From Methylophaga sp. (lineage in GTDB: Bacteria; Pseudomonadota; Gammaproteobacteria; Nitrosococcales; Methylophagaceae): a DNA stretch of 64,000 nt. Position 1 is the first letter of the stretch, and each line of letters begins with the position of its first letter. The notes beneath the pieces are model-generated. The model saw only the letters and a program-made list of their open reading frames with translations. It did no database searches and had not been told where the DNA came from. Made by a program: the position numbers and the translations under genes. Where the stretch lies: NCBI RefSeq assembly GCF_009711715.1, contig NZ_VENF01000009.1, forward strand, positions 1 to 64,000, read 5' to 3'. This document shows positions 25,599-34,924 of this stretch, piece by piece.

Positions 25599-26525
25599 AT
25601 GTCATTGTGGCTGATTATTATCCTGGGTTTAATTGTGCTGCTCTCCGCCGGCCTGCTGGTGGCAGCGCAATATCAGTCCCATAGTGCCGATATCGCTTCG
25701 CAGCGACGATTTTATGAATTACTGGAAAAAAATTCCGGTGATGCCGCTGCTGAACGTAGCTGGGCACGCGGGGTCGTCAGACGGATGGGACAGAGCGGCC
25801 TGGCCAGTTGGATCCCCAAAATCGAACAGCCGGAAACCGTGCAGCTGTTGCGTCAGGCAGGCTGGTACAACGCCAGTGGCAGGGCGGTGTTTTATCTTTC
25901 TGTATGGATCATGCCGCTGTTGCTGATGCTGCTGGTATTTATATTTGTTCTCACCACCGGCAATCTGAACCGGGAAGCCATGGCACAGCTTTTTATGGCC
26001 GGTGCGCTGGGCTTTCTGCTACCTAAAAATGTACTGCGCAGAAAGGCCAAATCTCGTCGCCAGATCCTGTCGCGGGAAATGCCTACAGCCGTTTATCTGT
26101 TACGCATGCTGTTTGATGCCGGCTTGTCGACGGAGCATGCATTGAGGGTGCTACATGTCGAAGGGCAACTGTTGACTCCCGAGCTGGCGAAAGAACTGAA
26201 AGTGGCTTTGCGTCAGGTTGATGCCGGTCTTGATCCGGCTGATGCACTGGCAGAGATGGCTGCGCCGCTTGACGTCAACGAGCTTAACGATACCGTGGCC
26301 ATCCTCAAACAGGTCAGCCGGCACGGCGGCAATATCCGCGAGACGCTGATCAAGTTTGCCAAACTGATGGAGGATCGTCAGTTATCGAGCTTGCGCGAGT
26401 ACGTCAATGTGCTGTCAGGCAAGATGTCGGTTGTGATGATGGTGTTTTTATTTCCGGCGTTGCTGATATTTCTCGCCGGGCCTGGGTTCCTCGCCCTCAG
26501 CAAGGGCCTGACTGGAGCGTTTTGA
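25599..26525 (+). CDS. tadC: Tad inner membrane protein TadC
   Basis: The second GspF-like platform protein, 308 residues. Membrane segments are at about 3-22, 98-125, 128-145 and 280-302. The conserved T2SSF core (about 165-295) includes REMPTAVYLLRMLFDAGLS and VAILKQVSRHGGNIRETL. It pairs with TadB. The stop codon overlaps the ATG of tadD (TGATG). Confidence 0.92.
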   Translation: MSLWLIIILGLIVLLSAGLLVAAQYQSHSADIASQRRFYELLEKNSGDAAAERSWARGVVRRMGQSGLASWIPKIEQPETVQLLRQAGWYNASGRAVFYLSVWIMPLLLMLLVFIFVLTTGNLNREAMAQLFMAGALGFLLPKNVLRRKAKSRRQILSREMPTAVYLLRMLFDAGLSTEHALRVLHVEGQLLTPELAKELKVALRQVDAGLDPADALAEMAAPLDVNELNDTVAILKQVSRHGGNIRETLIKFAKLMEDRQLSSLREYVNVLSGKMSVVMMVFLFPALLIFLAGPGFLALSKGLTGAF

Positions 26526-27190
26526 TGAAGTTATGGTTCTTGATACTCATTTTAAGTCTGCTCAGCGCCTGTACAGGTATGAACGAGCCGCGCCGGACCA
26601 GCAGCCAGGCAAATCAGCATTGTGGTGAGGCAGAGGATGCGGATACCGCCATGCGGCTTGACGTGGTACGCAAAGTCATGGAACAGGGGCGGCTTTATGC
26701 CGCGCTGGCTCATCTGGACGATATCGACACAGCCTCACTGCAGGCCGCATATTTACGCGCCGATATTCTGCGCCAATCCGATCGCAGTGCCGAAGCCAGG
26801 CCGATTTATGAAAGCCTGCTGGACACCTGTCTGGAAGGAGAGGCACATCACGGTCTTGGTTTGATCGCCGGCCGCAATGGCCAGCTTAACCATGCCGTGA
26901 GTGAACTGGCCCGGGCGGTAGATTTACTGCCGGTCAATCCGCGCGTACGAAATGATTATGGCTACGCGCTGTTGTTGAAAGGCGACAGCGTAGCGGCGCA
27001 GCATGAGTTTCTGACGGCTATTGAACTTGATCCGGAGGCCACGCTGGCCGAAACCAACCTGGTGATCCTGCTTTATATGAACGGGGATCAGCAAAAAGCG
27101 GAGGCTTTTGCCCGCCGGGTCAAAATGGACCAGCAAACGCTGGCTGATTTGCAGCAGCAGGCAGCAGAACTGAGCAGGGCTCAACCCTGA
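26525..27190 (+). CDS. tadD: TadD TPR lipoprotein
   Basis: A 221-residue lipoprotein. The signal peptide ends in lipobox LSAC at residues 13-16. The mature protein contains about four tetratricopeptide-like repeats (for example YLRADILRQSDRSAEARPIY and VRNDYGYALLLKGDSVAAQ). TadD acts as a periplasmic pilotin/assembly factor for the secretin. ATG 26525 overlaps the tadC stop; the TTG three bases upstream is not needed. Confidence 0.9.
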   Translation: MKLWFLILILSLLSACTGMNEPRRTSSQANQHCGEAEDADTAMRLDVVRKVMEQGRLYAALAHLDDIDTASLQAAYLRADILRQSDRSAEARPIYESLLDTCLEGEAHHGLGLIAGRNGQLNHAVSELARAVDLLPVNPRVRNDYGYALLLKGDSVAAQHEFLTAIELDPEATLAETNLVILLYMNGDQQKAEAFARRVKMDQQTLADLQQQAAELSRAQP

Positions 27191-27201
27191 GAGGAGATTT
27201 T

Positions 27202-27474
27202 ATGCGCATACTTTCGGTTATTGCGGGGCTGGGACTGGCATTGAGCAGTAGCCCGGTATTTACGCAGCATCACAACGCCCCGTCGGAAATCGGCGAGCAA
27301 ACCCGCTCATGGCTGGCACTGCAACGGGATGGACAGGCTGCTTCAGCGCAGCCGCAGCCCATGGCAGGTCCGGTCGCGGCCAGAATCTACGAACGTTATC
27401 AGGAAAGTTTCCGTTATCCCATTCCCGAGTACTACAGCGGCAATGATGCTGATGCGTCGGTATTGGGAGACTAG
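27202..27474 (+). CDS. DUF3613-like exported protein of Tad locus
   Basis: A 90-residue secreted protein with a signal peptide (about 1-21). The conserved pattern GEQTRSWLALQRDGQAA, then AARIYERYQESFRYPIPE, matches the DUF3613 family, which I know mainly from Tad/Flp loci of proteobacteria. Function is unknown; a small periplasmic accessory of pilus assembly is likely from the context. It starts at ATG 27202 behind a GAGAGGAGATTTT site. Confidence 0.8.
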   Translation: MRILSVIAGLGLALSSSPVFTQHHNAPSEIGEQTRSWLALQRDGQAASAQPQPMAGPVAARIYERYQESFRYPIPEYYSGNDADASVLGD

Positions 27475-27483
27475 GCCTCCCTC

Positions 27484-29199
27484 ATGACAGCAAGCCTCAA
27501 GCTGCAGTGTCAGAGCACCGCGCTAAGGCAGCGGGGTGCTCTGGGCCTGCTGGGTATTCTGACCTTGCTGCTTGCCATTTTATTCACGGCTCTTGCCGTG
27601 GATACCGGTCGCTTGATGATGGAGCAGCGCCGTCTGCAGACGGTAGCTGACATGGCGGCGCTGGATGCTGCCGCGCAGGCCGGACATTGTGGTAACGGTG
27701 AACTCAGCTCAATAGAAGCGTTGGCGGCAGCCAGTGCTGCACGCAACAATCATGCAGGCGGAGCGCTGACAGTCCGTGTCGGTCAAATTACGGTCGGGGC
27801 AGACGGACTGCGTGAATTCTCGGAAACGGATATCGCCTCGGCCACAGCAGTGAGTGTAGTGGCAGCCAGAACCGTACCTGCCAGCCTGTTTGCGGGGGGG
27901 ACGCTGGGCGGCGACACGACATTGCAGGCCATGGCTGTGGCTGAGCGGGATGCGCTGGCCGGCTTCTCCGCCGGTACCATGCTGGTGTCGCTGTCAGATG
28001 AAGAAACCACGCTACTGAATACGCTGCTCAGCAGCATTCTGGGGGCGCCGGTTGGTTTGGATCTTATTTCCTATCAGGGGATTGCTGACACTAATCTGAG
28101 TCTGGGGGAACTGGTTGAGGCTTCGACCTCGTTTGGCAGCGTGGAAGAGTTGCTCAGTGCTGATTTGAGCATGAACGAGATGCTCAATCTGTATGCCGAT
28201 GCGGTAGCCGCATCCGATGCTGCCAATGTCGATGTGGCTAATGGCCTTGACAGCCTGATTGCTGCTAATGTCAGTGATGTGACGGCTAATTTCGGTGAGA
28301 TTGTCGCCGTCACCACAGAAAATCCTCAGGAGGCGGCTCAAGCGGATATTAATCTGATGGATTTGATCAGTACCAGCGCCCTGGTGGCCAACGGTGATGA
28401 AGCTATCAACCTGCCATTGAATGTCAGCCTGCCCGCTGGCCTGCTGAATGTCAGCAGCGCGCTGACGGTGACCGAGGCTCCGCAGATAGCTATCGGTCCG
28501 CCGGGCAGAGATGAAGATGGCAACTGGAAAACCCAGTTGAAAACGGCGCAACTTGAACTGGCCAGTGATGTGCAGAGCAATATTGATCTGAATATCGCCG
28601 GGCTCACCGGCGCCCAGGTCAACCTTGACTTACGACTGCAGCTTGGTATCGCTCAGGGGCGGGGCTGGCTGAAAAGTATTCAGTGCGGCATGATTAACAG
28701 TTACCAGAGTCAGGTCACTATCGGCTCCCAACCCGGCACGGCAACGCTGGCGCTGACCCAGGCCGGCAATCCTTCTGCCGCGGCGGCGACGGCAGATGTG
28801 TCTGCGATACTTTTGTTTGTGCGGGTGCCGGTCGCTGAGGTCGAGATTGGCCTTGATGCGCCGCTGCAAAACCCTTCGTCTACTGAGCTGGTTTATCAGG
28901 TGAATCCGCTGGAGGATGATCTGCCGCAAACCCAGACCGCGAGTACGGCGACCGGCCTGGCATTGTCCAATCTGCCGCAAAACTTTCAGACCGATGTGAC
29001 CCTACTAGGTGCGATCAGTCTGCCCTTGCTTGATACCCTGATAGAAGAGGCGTTGCTGGCTCAGGTACTGACACCGCTTATCAGTCAGCTGTCCACAGCG
29101 ACGCTGGATCCTTTGCTCACACTTTTAGGCATTGAGATAGGCGGTATGGATGTGAAATTGATCAGTGTCGATATCAGCCGGCCGGAAATGCAACGCTAG
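27484..29199 (+). CDS. tadG: TadG-like pilus protein
   Basis: A 571-residue membrane-anchored exported protein. Residues 18-43 form a pilin-like anchor (ALGLLGILTLLLAILF), followed by the TadG/DUF2134 signature AVDTGRLMMEQRRLQTVADMAALDAA in pieces (VDTGRLMMEQRRLQ, ADMAALDAAAQ). The remaining large domain is exported, rich in Ala, Ser, Leu and small residues, with no von Willebrand MIDAS motif seen. TadG is required for tight adherence and is usually the last gene of the locus, as here. It starts 9 bases after the DUF3613 gene, and no terminator is obvious behind it. Confidence 0.85.
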   Translation: MTASLKLQCQSTALRQRGALGLLGILTLLLAILFTALAVDTGRLMMEQRRLQTVADMAALDAAAQAGHCGNGELSSIEALAAASAARNNHAGGALTVRVGQITVGADGLREFSETDIASATAVSVVAARTVPASLFAGGTLGGDTTLQAMAVAERDALAGFSAGTMLVSLSDEETTLLNTLLSSILGAPVGLDLISYQGIADTNLSLGELVEASTSFGSVEELLSADLSMNEMLNLYADAVAASDAANVDVANGLDSLIAANVSDVTANFGEIVAVTTENPQEAAQADINLMDLISTSALVANGDEAINLPLNVSLPAGLLNVSSALTVTEAPQIAIGPPGRDEDGNWKTQLKTAQLELASDVQSNIDLNIAGLTGAQVNLDLRLQLGIAQGRGWLKSIQCGMINSYQSQVTIGSQPGTATLALTQAGNPSAAAATADVSAILLFVRVPVAEVEIGLDAPLQNPSSTELVYQVNPLEDDLPQTQTASTATGLALSNLPQNFQTDVTLLGAISLPLLDTLIEEALLAQVLTPLISQLSTATLDPLLTLLGIEIGGMDVKLISVDISRPEMQR

Positions 29200-29226
29200 C
29201 CGATCAGCGTCATGCAGGTTAAGGCT

Positions 29227-30324
29227 TTAAGACTCACCAAGCTGATGCCAGCTTATCCGGTTACGGCCGCCTGCCTTGGAGGCGTACAGTGCATTATCCG
29301 CCAGTTGCAGGGGGTTGGCGGATTTCTCATAGTCCTCGGCGAACACCGTGATGCCACCCAGGCTGATAGTGACCTGGCCACTGGGTGTGTTTTCATTTTT
29401 GATATTCAGGTTTTCCACCTTTTTACGCATCCGTTCAGCCAGTTGATAGGCATCATCGCGGGTGGTCTGATTCAGCAGGACAACAAATTCCTCCCCGCCG
29501 TAGCGAGCCACTAAATCGGTGGCCCGACGGGCACATTCAGCCAGAGCGCTGGCGACCTGGACCAGACATTTATCGCCGGCCTGATGACCATATTGGTCAT
29601 TAAACTGTTTGAAATAGTCGATATCTACCATGATCAGCGAGATAGGATTACCAGAACGTCTGCCCAGAGCCCAGGTCTGTTCCAGAATCATGTCAAACCG
29701 GCGCCGGTTAGCGATATGGGTCAGTTTGTCTTCGCTGGCATCGGTTTCCAGACCAAAACGGGCCATCAGATCATCCATCAAATCCCTGCGGCGTTGGATC
29801 GCCGAATAATAGAGCACGAGAACCATCAGGACGATTGCAGGGATGATCTTCCAGCCGGGACTGTCATTGACAAGGGCCAGCATAATGATAAGCGGAATAG
29901 TGAGACCGGCCAGAAAAGCCCCATAAACACTCGGGTAGGCACTGAGTTTGAGCAGCTCACTGGCCGCCACCGCACTCAGCATTAAAATCACAAACAGCCG
30001 GGTTTCAAAACTGAGTTGAGGTAATAACAGTGCAGTGAGGCCAAATCCCAGTCCGGCGGCCAGGGAGGCACTGGTGAACTGTGACAGGCTTTGCGGTTTG
30101 ACGGTGGCTGCGACTTGCTGATTGTAGCGACGACTGACCAGCCATTGCCAGATGCCGCCACTGAATACGAGAATCAGCCAGACGCTGAATTCCAGCGTCG
30201 GCAATTGAGGCCAGAGATACACCGCCAGCAAGGCTGCGAACACGCTGTGATGAATAAAGGAGACCGTCGGATGGCGATGCAACTCCCGAAACAGATAAGT
30301 TGATAACTGATGAGGATTAATCAA
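29227..30324 (-). CDS. Membrane diguanylate cyclase (GGDEF)
   Basis: A 365-residue c-di-GMP synthase. About six membrane segments occupy residues 20-180. The C-terminal GGDEF domain (about 200-360) has an intact active site GGEEF in ARYGGEEFVVL, and the RATD motif five residues before it is an inhibitory (I) site, so product feedback is expected. The gene converges with tadG (27 bases between stops), and a regulatory link to the pili is possible. Start ATG 30324 has a plausible AGGAAACAGCTTTTG site. Confidence 0.9.
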   Translation of the reverse strand: MINPHQLSTYLFRELHRHPTVSFIHHSVFAALLAVYLWPQLPTLEFSVWLILVFSGGIWQWLVSRRYNQQVAATVKPQSLSQFTSASLAAGLGFGLTALLLPQLSFETRLFVILMLSAVAASELLKLSAYPSVYGAFLAGLTIPLIIMLALVNDSPGWKIIPAIVLMVLVLYYSAIQRRRDLMDDLMARFGLETDASEDKLTHIANRRRFDMILEQTWALGRRSGNPISLIMVDIDYFKQFNDQYGHQAGDKCLVQVASALAECARRATDLVARYGGEEFVVLLNQTTRDDAYQLAERMRKKVENLNIKNENTPSGQVTISLGGITVFAEDYEKSANPLQLADNALYASKAGGRNRISWHQLGES

Positions 30325-30638
30325 AAGCTGTTTCCTGAGTTAAGAAAAAATTACTGTGCATCATGCTGAATCCCATCATCCATCGGGTGAATAACCGCAG
30401 GAAAACCTTTTACTACTGAACGCCGCCAGTTTACAACAACTGATAAGCCCTTGCTGAGTATTCCGGCACGAATAAAACGCTGTGAAGGAGCTGCTCTGAT
30501 ACAGGAGTTTCAGCGCTACTCGGCAAACACAGAATTGTAATCAAAGTAGGGTTTAATTCACAAAGCCATAACTAAAGCATGGCAGAATAAATGGCGTATG
30601 CATGAAGCTGAATTTCGATACTGGACAATGGACTAATA
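30325..30638. other. Intergenic region between divergent genes
   Basis: About 310 bases without a recognisable gene, RNA or strong hairpin. It contains the upstream regions of the cyclase gene (minus) and of the small gene at 30639 (plus). Confidence 0.4.
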
Positions 30639-31049
30639 GTGGCTGCAGGATGGAAACTTCGGCCGCTGCAATACGTCCCAAATATAAAGGCAACAAACCA
30701 GAGGAGAACGGCCATTATTACCAAGACCCTGAACGAACGACATGATGAAGCGGCCCTGATCGATCAGGCGGCGCCGCCATGTAAAACGGAGTCTGATCTA
30801 CGTCAGGCTGCAGAAGATGGCGCGCCTGAGGATCTCCTGGCGCTCGCCACAGCCCTGGTGAATAACACCATCGAACATCAGGACCCGGATGAGGCCCTAT
30901 GCTGGCTGGAAAAGGCCAGGGTCGCAGTGGCGCCCACCGATGAGCCATTTCTTGAGCGTGTACTGGAAGTGGAAAGACAGGCCAAGAAGAAACAGGAAGA
31001 ACTGGAGATTGCCCTGGAAATGGAATATACCCGTAGTGTTGATGCCTGA
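30639..31049 (+). CDS. Hypothetical protein, start uncertain
   Basis: An acidic, mainly helical 136-residue protein when begun at GTG 30639; no family recognised. The centre resembles a single tetratricopeptide/Sel1-type helix pair (PEDLLALATALVNNTIEHQD, DEALCWLEKARVA), followed by a charged coiled-coil-like end (LEVERQAKKKQEELEIALE). There is no in-frame ATG. The only strong ribosome site in the frame, GAGGAG at 30701-30706, is placed correctly for an ATT codon at 30714. An ATT start, as in infC, giving 111 residues is therefore possible. The coding status is likely from its composition, but the start is open. Confidence 0.5.
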   Translation: MAAGWKLRPLQYVPNIKATNQRRTAIITKTLNERHDEAALIDQAAPPCKTESDLRQAAEDGAPEDLLALATALVNNTIEHQDPDEALCWLEKARVAVAPTDEPFLERVLEVERQAKKKQEELEIALEMEYTRSVDA

Positions 31050-31159
31050 AAGACTGGCTTACTCGGTCTATAGCAGAAAGTAATTAAGCCCCGTAGCCAT
31101 ACAGGCTGGCCGGCAAGTCGGTTTTATAGCCAATGCAGCAGGCTATCGGCAGTGCTGAT

Positions 31160-31465
31160 TTAGCGCCGAGAGGCGTCCGCGTTCTGTTCAGCCAGGCATT
31201 CCTGATAAATCTGTTCACTGAATTCATCAATTATCCGGTACTGCATCTGGAAGTCCGTTTCGCGCGGCGTGGCATAAGCACGCAGTAACAGACCGCGGGA
31301 AATATTACCGGCGGTCTCTTTCACTGCCTCTGCGACAGGCACACCCTGCTGGCGCCAGTTCATAAACAGATTGGCTTTTTCTTTCCAGCCCTCACATTCT
31401 TCGATGTCTCTGGCCTGTGCTGAGGATGCCAGCAGTAACACAGTGATAAGTGAAACCAATTTCAT
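31160..31465 (-). CDS. Small periplasmic protein, function unknown
   Basis: A 101-residue precursor with a clear signal peptide (MKLVSLITVLLLASSAQA, cleavage near 18). The mature part has two cysteines (Cys24 and Cys90 approximately) that could form a disulfide and a helical pattern (EKANLFMNWRQQGVPVAEAV, IIDEFSEQIYQECLAEQ). Similar small periplasmic helical proteins are common and uncharacterised. Start ATG 31465 follows CAGGATAAAAAC. It lies downstream of the catalase gene on the same strand but behind a hairpin. Confidence 0.7.
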   Translation of the reverse strand: MKLVSLITVLLLASSAQARDIEECEGWKEKANLFMNWRQQGVPVAEAVKETAGNISRGLLLRAYATPRETDFQMQYRIIDEFSEQIYQECLAEQNADASRR

Positions 31466-31594
31466 GTTTTTATCCTGTTCAGTTCAATCAATCCGGCCAG
31501 TTAGGCAGGGCGGGTTGATGCTTAGAGGTTTTTTCAGCGATGAGGTTCAAAACAGGACATCGATTTAACCGATGATTAAGCCACAAAACAGAAG

Positions 31595-31611
31595 ACCGCC
31601 CGGTGGGCGGC
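31595..31611 (-). terminator. Hairpin after catalase gene
   Basis: A perfect 7-bp GC stem (ACCGCCC / GGGCGGT-like) with a 3-base loop lies 26 bases past the catalase stop. On the minus strand it is followed by TCTTCTGTTTTG, a weak T-rich tail. It is probably the catalase terminator. Confidence 0.6.
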
Positions 31612-31636
31612 CCTCTGAAATCCATGCTGAACGGGA

Positions 31637-33085
31637 TCAGCCTTTGACTTTTTGAGCGATGCGATCCCCAATTTCCTGATCGACATGACGCCAGTATTCA
31701 AAAGCCCGCTCCAGGACTGCGTCGGATACACCATCGGATAAATGCCCGGCCACATTGGAGACAAAGCGATCCCGGGCTGCATCATCCATGACTTCGCGTA
31801 AGAGCGTGCGTGGTTGACTGAAATCATCATCTTCCGGGTGCAGCGTATAGGGCTGGCGCATCATCTGGCCGTCAATCGGCCAGGTGGTGTCTTCCGGGTA
31901 ACGCTCCGAATCGGCATGAGGTCCACCCTTGGAATTGGGTGCATAGACCGGATCGGTGACATTCTGAACCCGCATCGCGCCATCCTTGCTGTAGCTGTTG
32001 ACCTCGACTTTAGGGCGATTAACCGGGATCTGTTTGTAATTGACACCGAGTCTGGCCCGGTGGGCATCAGCATAGGCAAACATTCTACCCAGCAGCATTT
32101 TATCGGGACTGGCACCGATGCCGGGGACCATGTTGTTGGGCTCAAAAGCAGCCTGTTCAATCTCGGTATGATAATCAGTCGGGTTGCGGGTCAGGGTCAG
32201 CTTACCCACTTCAATCAGCGGATAATCCTTGTGTGACCAGACCTTGGTCAGGTCAAAAGGATTGAACCGATAATTTTCCGCATCGGCCATCGGCATGATC
32301 TGCATTTTCAGCGTCCAGCTTGGATGATCACCTTTCTCAATCGACTGATACAGATCGCGGGTATGGTAATCGCCGTCTTCACCGGCCAGTCTGTCGGCGT
32401 CTTCCTGAGTCAGAAAATCGATACCCTGATCGGTTTTAAAGTGATATTTCACCCAGAATTTTTCGCCTTCGGCATTGACCCACAGATAGGTATGGCTGCC
32501 GTACCCGTTCATATGACGCCAGCTTTTGGGAATGCCGCGATCGCCCATCAGCCAGGTGACCTGATGAGCCGACTCCGGTGACAGCGTCCAGAAATCCCAC
32601 TGCATATCATGATCGCGTAGATTGGTATCGGCACGACGTTTCTGTGAGCGAATAAAGTGCTGAAATTTGAGCGGATCGCGAATAAAGAAGATCGGTGTGT
32701 TGTTCCCGACCAGATCATAGTTACCTTCGCTGGTGTAGAACTTGACTGCAAAACCACGTGGGTCGCGCCAGGTATCAGGGCTGCCACGTTCACCGGCCAC
32801 GGTGGAGAAGCGGATCAATACTTCTGTTTTGATACCGGGCTGGAACACGGCTGCCTTGGTGTACTGGCTGACATCATTGGTGACTTCAAAGTGACCGAAA
32901 GCGCCACCCCCTTTCGCATGCGGCTGGCGTTCCGGAATCCGCTCACGGTTGAACTGGGCCATCTGTTCAATCAGGTAGTGGTCATGCAATAGAATAGGAC
33001 CGTCAGGACCAACAGACAGGGAATGTTGATCGCTGTTCACCGGGATACCGGCATCGGTGGTGGTGGGTTTATTGTGCTTGCTCAT
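31637..33085 (-). CDS. kat: Monofunctional haem catalase
   Basis: Dismutates hydrogen peroxide to water and oxygen. The 482 residues match the small-subunit clade 3 catalases: active-site His region [19 protein letters not shown] near residue 55, [20 protein letters not shown], distal Asn site ([10 protein letters not shown] near 128), and proximal haem-ligand tyrosine in [14 protein letters not shown] near 338. No signal peptide is present, so it is cytoplasmic. ATG 33085 has a strong GGAGGCAACGA site. The divergent gene encodes an ankyrin-repeat protein, an arrangement known from Pseudomonas (katB-ankB), where the ankyrin protein supports catalase activity. Confidence 0.95.
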   Translation of the reverse strand: MSKHNKPTTTDAGIPVNSDQHSLSVGPDGPILLHDHYLIEQMAQFNRERIPERQPHAKGGGAFGHFEVTNDVSQYTKAAVFQPGIKTEVLIRFSTVAGERGSPDTWRDPRGFAVKFYTSEGNYDLVGNNTPIFFIRDPLKFQHFIRSQKRRADTNLRDHDMQWDFWTLSPESAHQVTWLMGDRGIPKSWRHMNGYGSHTYLWVNAEGEKFWVKYHFKTDQGIDFLTQEDADRLAGEDGDYHTRDLYQSIEKGDHPSWTLKMQIMPMADAENYRFNPFDLTKVWSHKDYPLIEVGKLTLTRNPTDYHTEIEQAAFEPNNMVPGIGASPDKMLLGRMFAYADAHRARLGVNYKQIPVNRPKVEVNSYSKDGAMRVQNVTDPVYAPNSKGGPHADSERYPEDTTWPIDGQMMRQPYTLHPEDDDFSQPRTLLREVMDDAARDRFVSNVAGHLSDGVSDAVLERAFEYWRHVDQEIGDRIAQKVKG

Positions 33086-33474
33086 TCGTTGCCTCCTCTC
33101 AAAAATCCTTGAACTGACAGGGATGTGCTTTCCTGGCAGGCAGCTTCATAAGCAATGCTTTGCTAAGACTAAGAGCGTGGATATCAAAGCAAGGGCGATG
33201 ACATCAGGTTGTTACATCAAGCTGACTCAGCCTCTGTGCTTACAAAGCCATTGAAATGAATCATTGTTGCTTGTTGTTACTGGTTTACCCTACTTTAAAA
33301 GGGTCATTGGATCCTATAGAAATTTACCGCCAAAAAATCAGGATTTTTCTGAGTTATTGCCAAAATGCCGACAGCGCATTGATCCGGCTCGATATCGGTC
33401 GCTGTCATTTTGAACGCGATTGACGCAAAGCGAACGATGATGAGGTCAGTATCAGCAGGTCATATAAAGGAGTC
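33086..33474. other. Divergent catalase/ankyrin promoter region
   Basis: A 389-bp region between divergent genes with no credible coding frame. It must carry the catalase promoter and possibly an OxyR site. I looked for the ATAG-type OxyR half-sites and saw only a single CTATAG at 33314-33319, not a convincing array. Confidence 0.4.
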
Positions 33475-33993
33475 ATGATGAGCGAAGATAACCAAAAAGC
33501 CACAGAGATGGATGAGCAGACCTATGAACTGGCGCAACAGGTGTTTGAACTGGTTCGATCTGGCCGCACTGCCGAGCTGGAACAGCCGCTGGCCATGGGA
33601 CTGCCTGCCAACCTGCGTAATGGCAATGGCGACAGCCTGTTGATGCTGGCGACGTATAACGGGCAGTATGCCATGAGCAAACTGCTGCTGGACAACGGGG
33701 CCGATCCGGAGCTGGCCAATGACCGCCAGCAAACACCGCTCGCCGGTGTTGCCTTTAAAGGTTATACGGAGGTTGCCGAGTTACTGATTGAATATGGCGC
33801 GGATGTGAATGCCAGAACGCCTGATGGCAAAACACCGCTGATGTTTGCGGCGATGTTTAATCAGACGGCGATTATCGAGCTGTTACTGGCAAAAGGGGCC
33901 GAAAAGGATGCTGCTACCGAAGACGGTAAAACGGCGTTGATGCTGGCCGAAGCGATGGGGGCCAAAGACAGTGTGGAAAAACTGCAGCGCTGA
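33475..33993 (+). CDS. Ankyrin-repeat protein
   Basis: A 172-residue protein consisting mostly of four ankyrin repeats (about 40-165), recognised from NGDSLLMLATYNGQYAMSKLL, QTPLAGVAFKGYTEVAELL, KTPLMFAAMFNQTAIIELL and KTALMLAEAMGAKDSVEKL. There is no signal peptide; in this family some members are periplasmic, but this one looks cytoplasmic. Divergent placement next to catalase suggests a role in peroxide protection as described for AnkB. Start ATG 33475 or the adjacent ATG 33478 follows AAAGGAGTC, an ideal ribosome site. Confidence 0.9.
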   Translation: MMSEDNQKATEMDEQTYELAQQVFELVRSGRTAELEQPLAMGLPANLRNGNGDSLLMLATYNGQYAMSKLLLDNGADPELANDRQQTPLAGVAFKGYTEVAELLIEYGADVNARTPDGKTPLMFAAMFNQTAIIELLLAKGAEKDAATEDGKTALMLAEAMGAKDSVEKLQR

Positions 33994-34014
33994 CAGGTTT
34001 TCAGGCATAAAAAT

Positions 34015-34041
34015 GCCCGGGCCGGCATTGCCGGCCCGGGC
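34015..34041 (-). terminator. GC-rich terminator for the minus-strand gene
   Basis: A perfect 12-bp stem (GCCCGGGCCGGC / GCCGGCCCGGGC) with a 3-base loop. On the minus strand it is followed by ATTTTTATG, so it ends the gene at 34058-34801; it may also stop the ankyrin transcript. Confidence 0.85.
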
Positions 34042-34057
34042 CTGAGCTCATCACTGA

Positions 34058-34801
34058 TTAAGTGCTTTGCTTGATCATTTTCTGAACCTGACTGCGAAGC
34101 TCAGGGTCCTGTTGCATCGAGAGTGAAATATTGGCGTACTCTTCACGATACAGACCCGCCTCTTCAATGGCGTCGGCAATCTTGCGATGTGCCTCAACCA
34201 TCAGGTCACGCTCCTCTGCCCTCGTGTTGGCACGGGCGATTTTCTCAGAATAGTCAGAACGAATCATTTTGATATCGTCCTGAACTGAGACGTATTGCTT
34301 CAGTTTCTGTTGGGTAAAATCGGCGTCGACTTTTTCAGCCTGTACCGGTTCACGCTCGGTTTTGGGCGTATAAGCGACGCCTTTGATCATATCGACACCC
34401 ACATCCACATCAGCCAGGTTATTGACGCGGGCCCGCATGACCGGGTCAGTCTTGACGGCCACGTCAATGGTTTCGTACAAATCGTAATCAAAACCACTGT
34501 CAGTGATAACCGTGTAACGGCTGATGGTGGCCTGACGAATCAGTGATTGTTTCATCACATTATTCGGTACCTCATCAATCTTCTTGGCGAAGTTCTGGTT
34601 GATGGTTGAAACTTCCTTTTGTAACTCCGCGTAACGTTCCAGCTGCTCGTCAGTGACCGTGCTGGTTTCGACCACTTCAACCCATGGGCCCTCTTTGTAG
34701 GATTCCAGGACTTTGTCATCTTTGGCATAAGCCATTGTGGTGGTCGCAGATGCCAGGATTACAGCAGCAAATAGGGAAAACGTTTTTAGTGCGGTAGTCA
34801 T
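34058..34801 (-). CDS. Exported tandem DUF4168-like protein
   Basis: A 247-residue secreted protein with signal peptide (about 1-26, ending YAKA-like AYA). The mature part holds two similar helical units, about residues 45-130 and 155-240. Each starts with a T-x-E/Q-x-L-x-x-Y motif (VTDEQLERYAELQKEVSTIN; DFTQQKLKQYVSVQDDIKMI) and ends with a D-P-x-x-x-x-x-V motif (DPVMRARVN; DPELRSQVQ). This matches DUF4168, normally present once, so this looks like an internal duplication. Function is unknown. Start ATG 34801 has a good AACGGAGGTTTT site. Confidence 0.75.
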   Translation of the reverse strand: MTTALKTFSLFAAVILASATTTMAYAKDDKVLESYKEGPWVEVVETSTVTDEQLERYAELQKEVSTINQNFAKKIDEVPNNVMKQSLIRQATISRYTVITDSGFDYDLYETIDVAVKTDPVMRARVNNLADVDVGVDMIKGVAYTPKTEREPVQAEKVDADFTQQKLKQYVSVQDDIKMIRSDYSEKIARANTRAEERDLMVEAHRKIADAIEEAGLYREEYANISLSMQQDPELRSQVQKMIKQST

Positions 34802-34924
34802 AAAACCTCCGTTGATTTCGAAACACGTGTCCTATGCTACAAAGCTGTTAGCGCTGAACAATGGTTATTCTGGTGAGTTTACCCTCAGCATTTTTCTGAG
34901 TCCGGTTGGGGGGCGTCGAAGGCT

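Noticed and set aside
33300..33330. OxyR operator before catalase
   Set aside because: Only one CTATAG half-site is visible; the four-part ATAG/CTAT spacing is not met.
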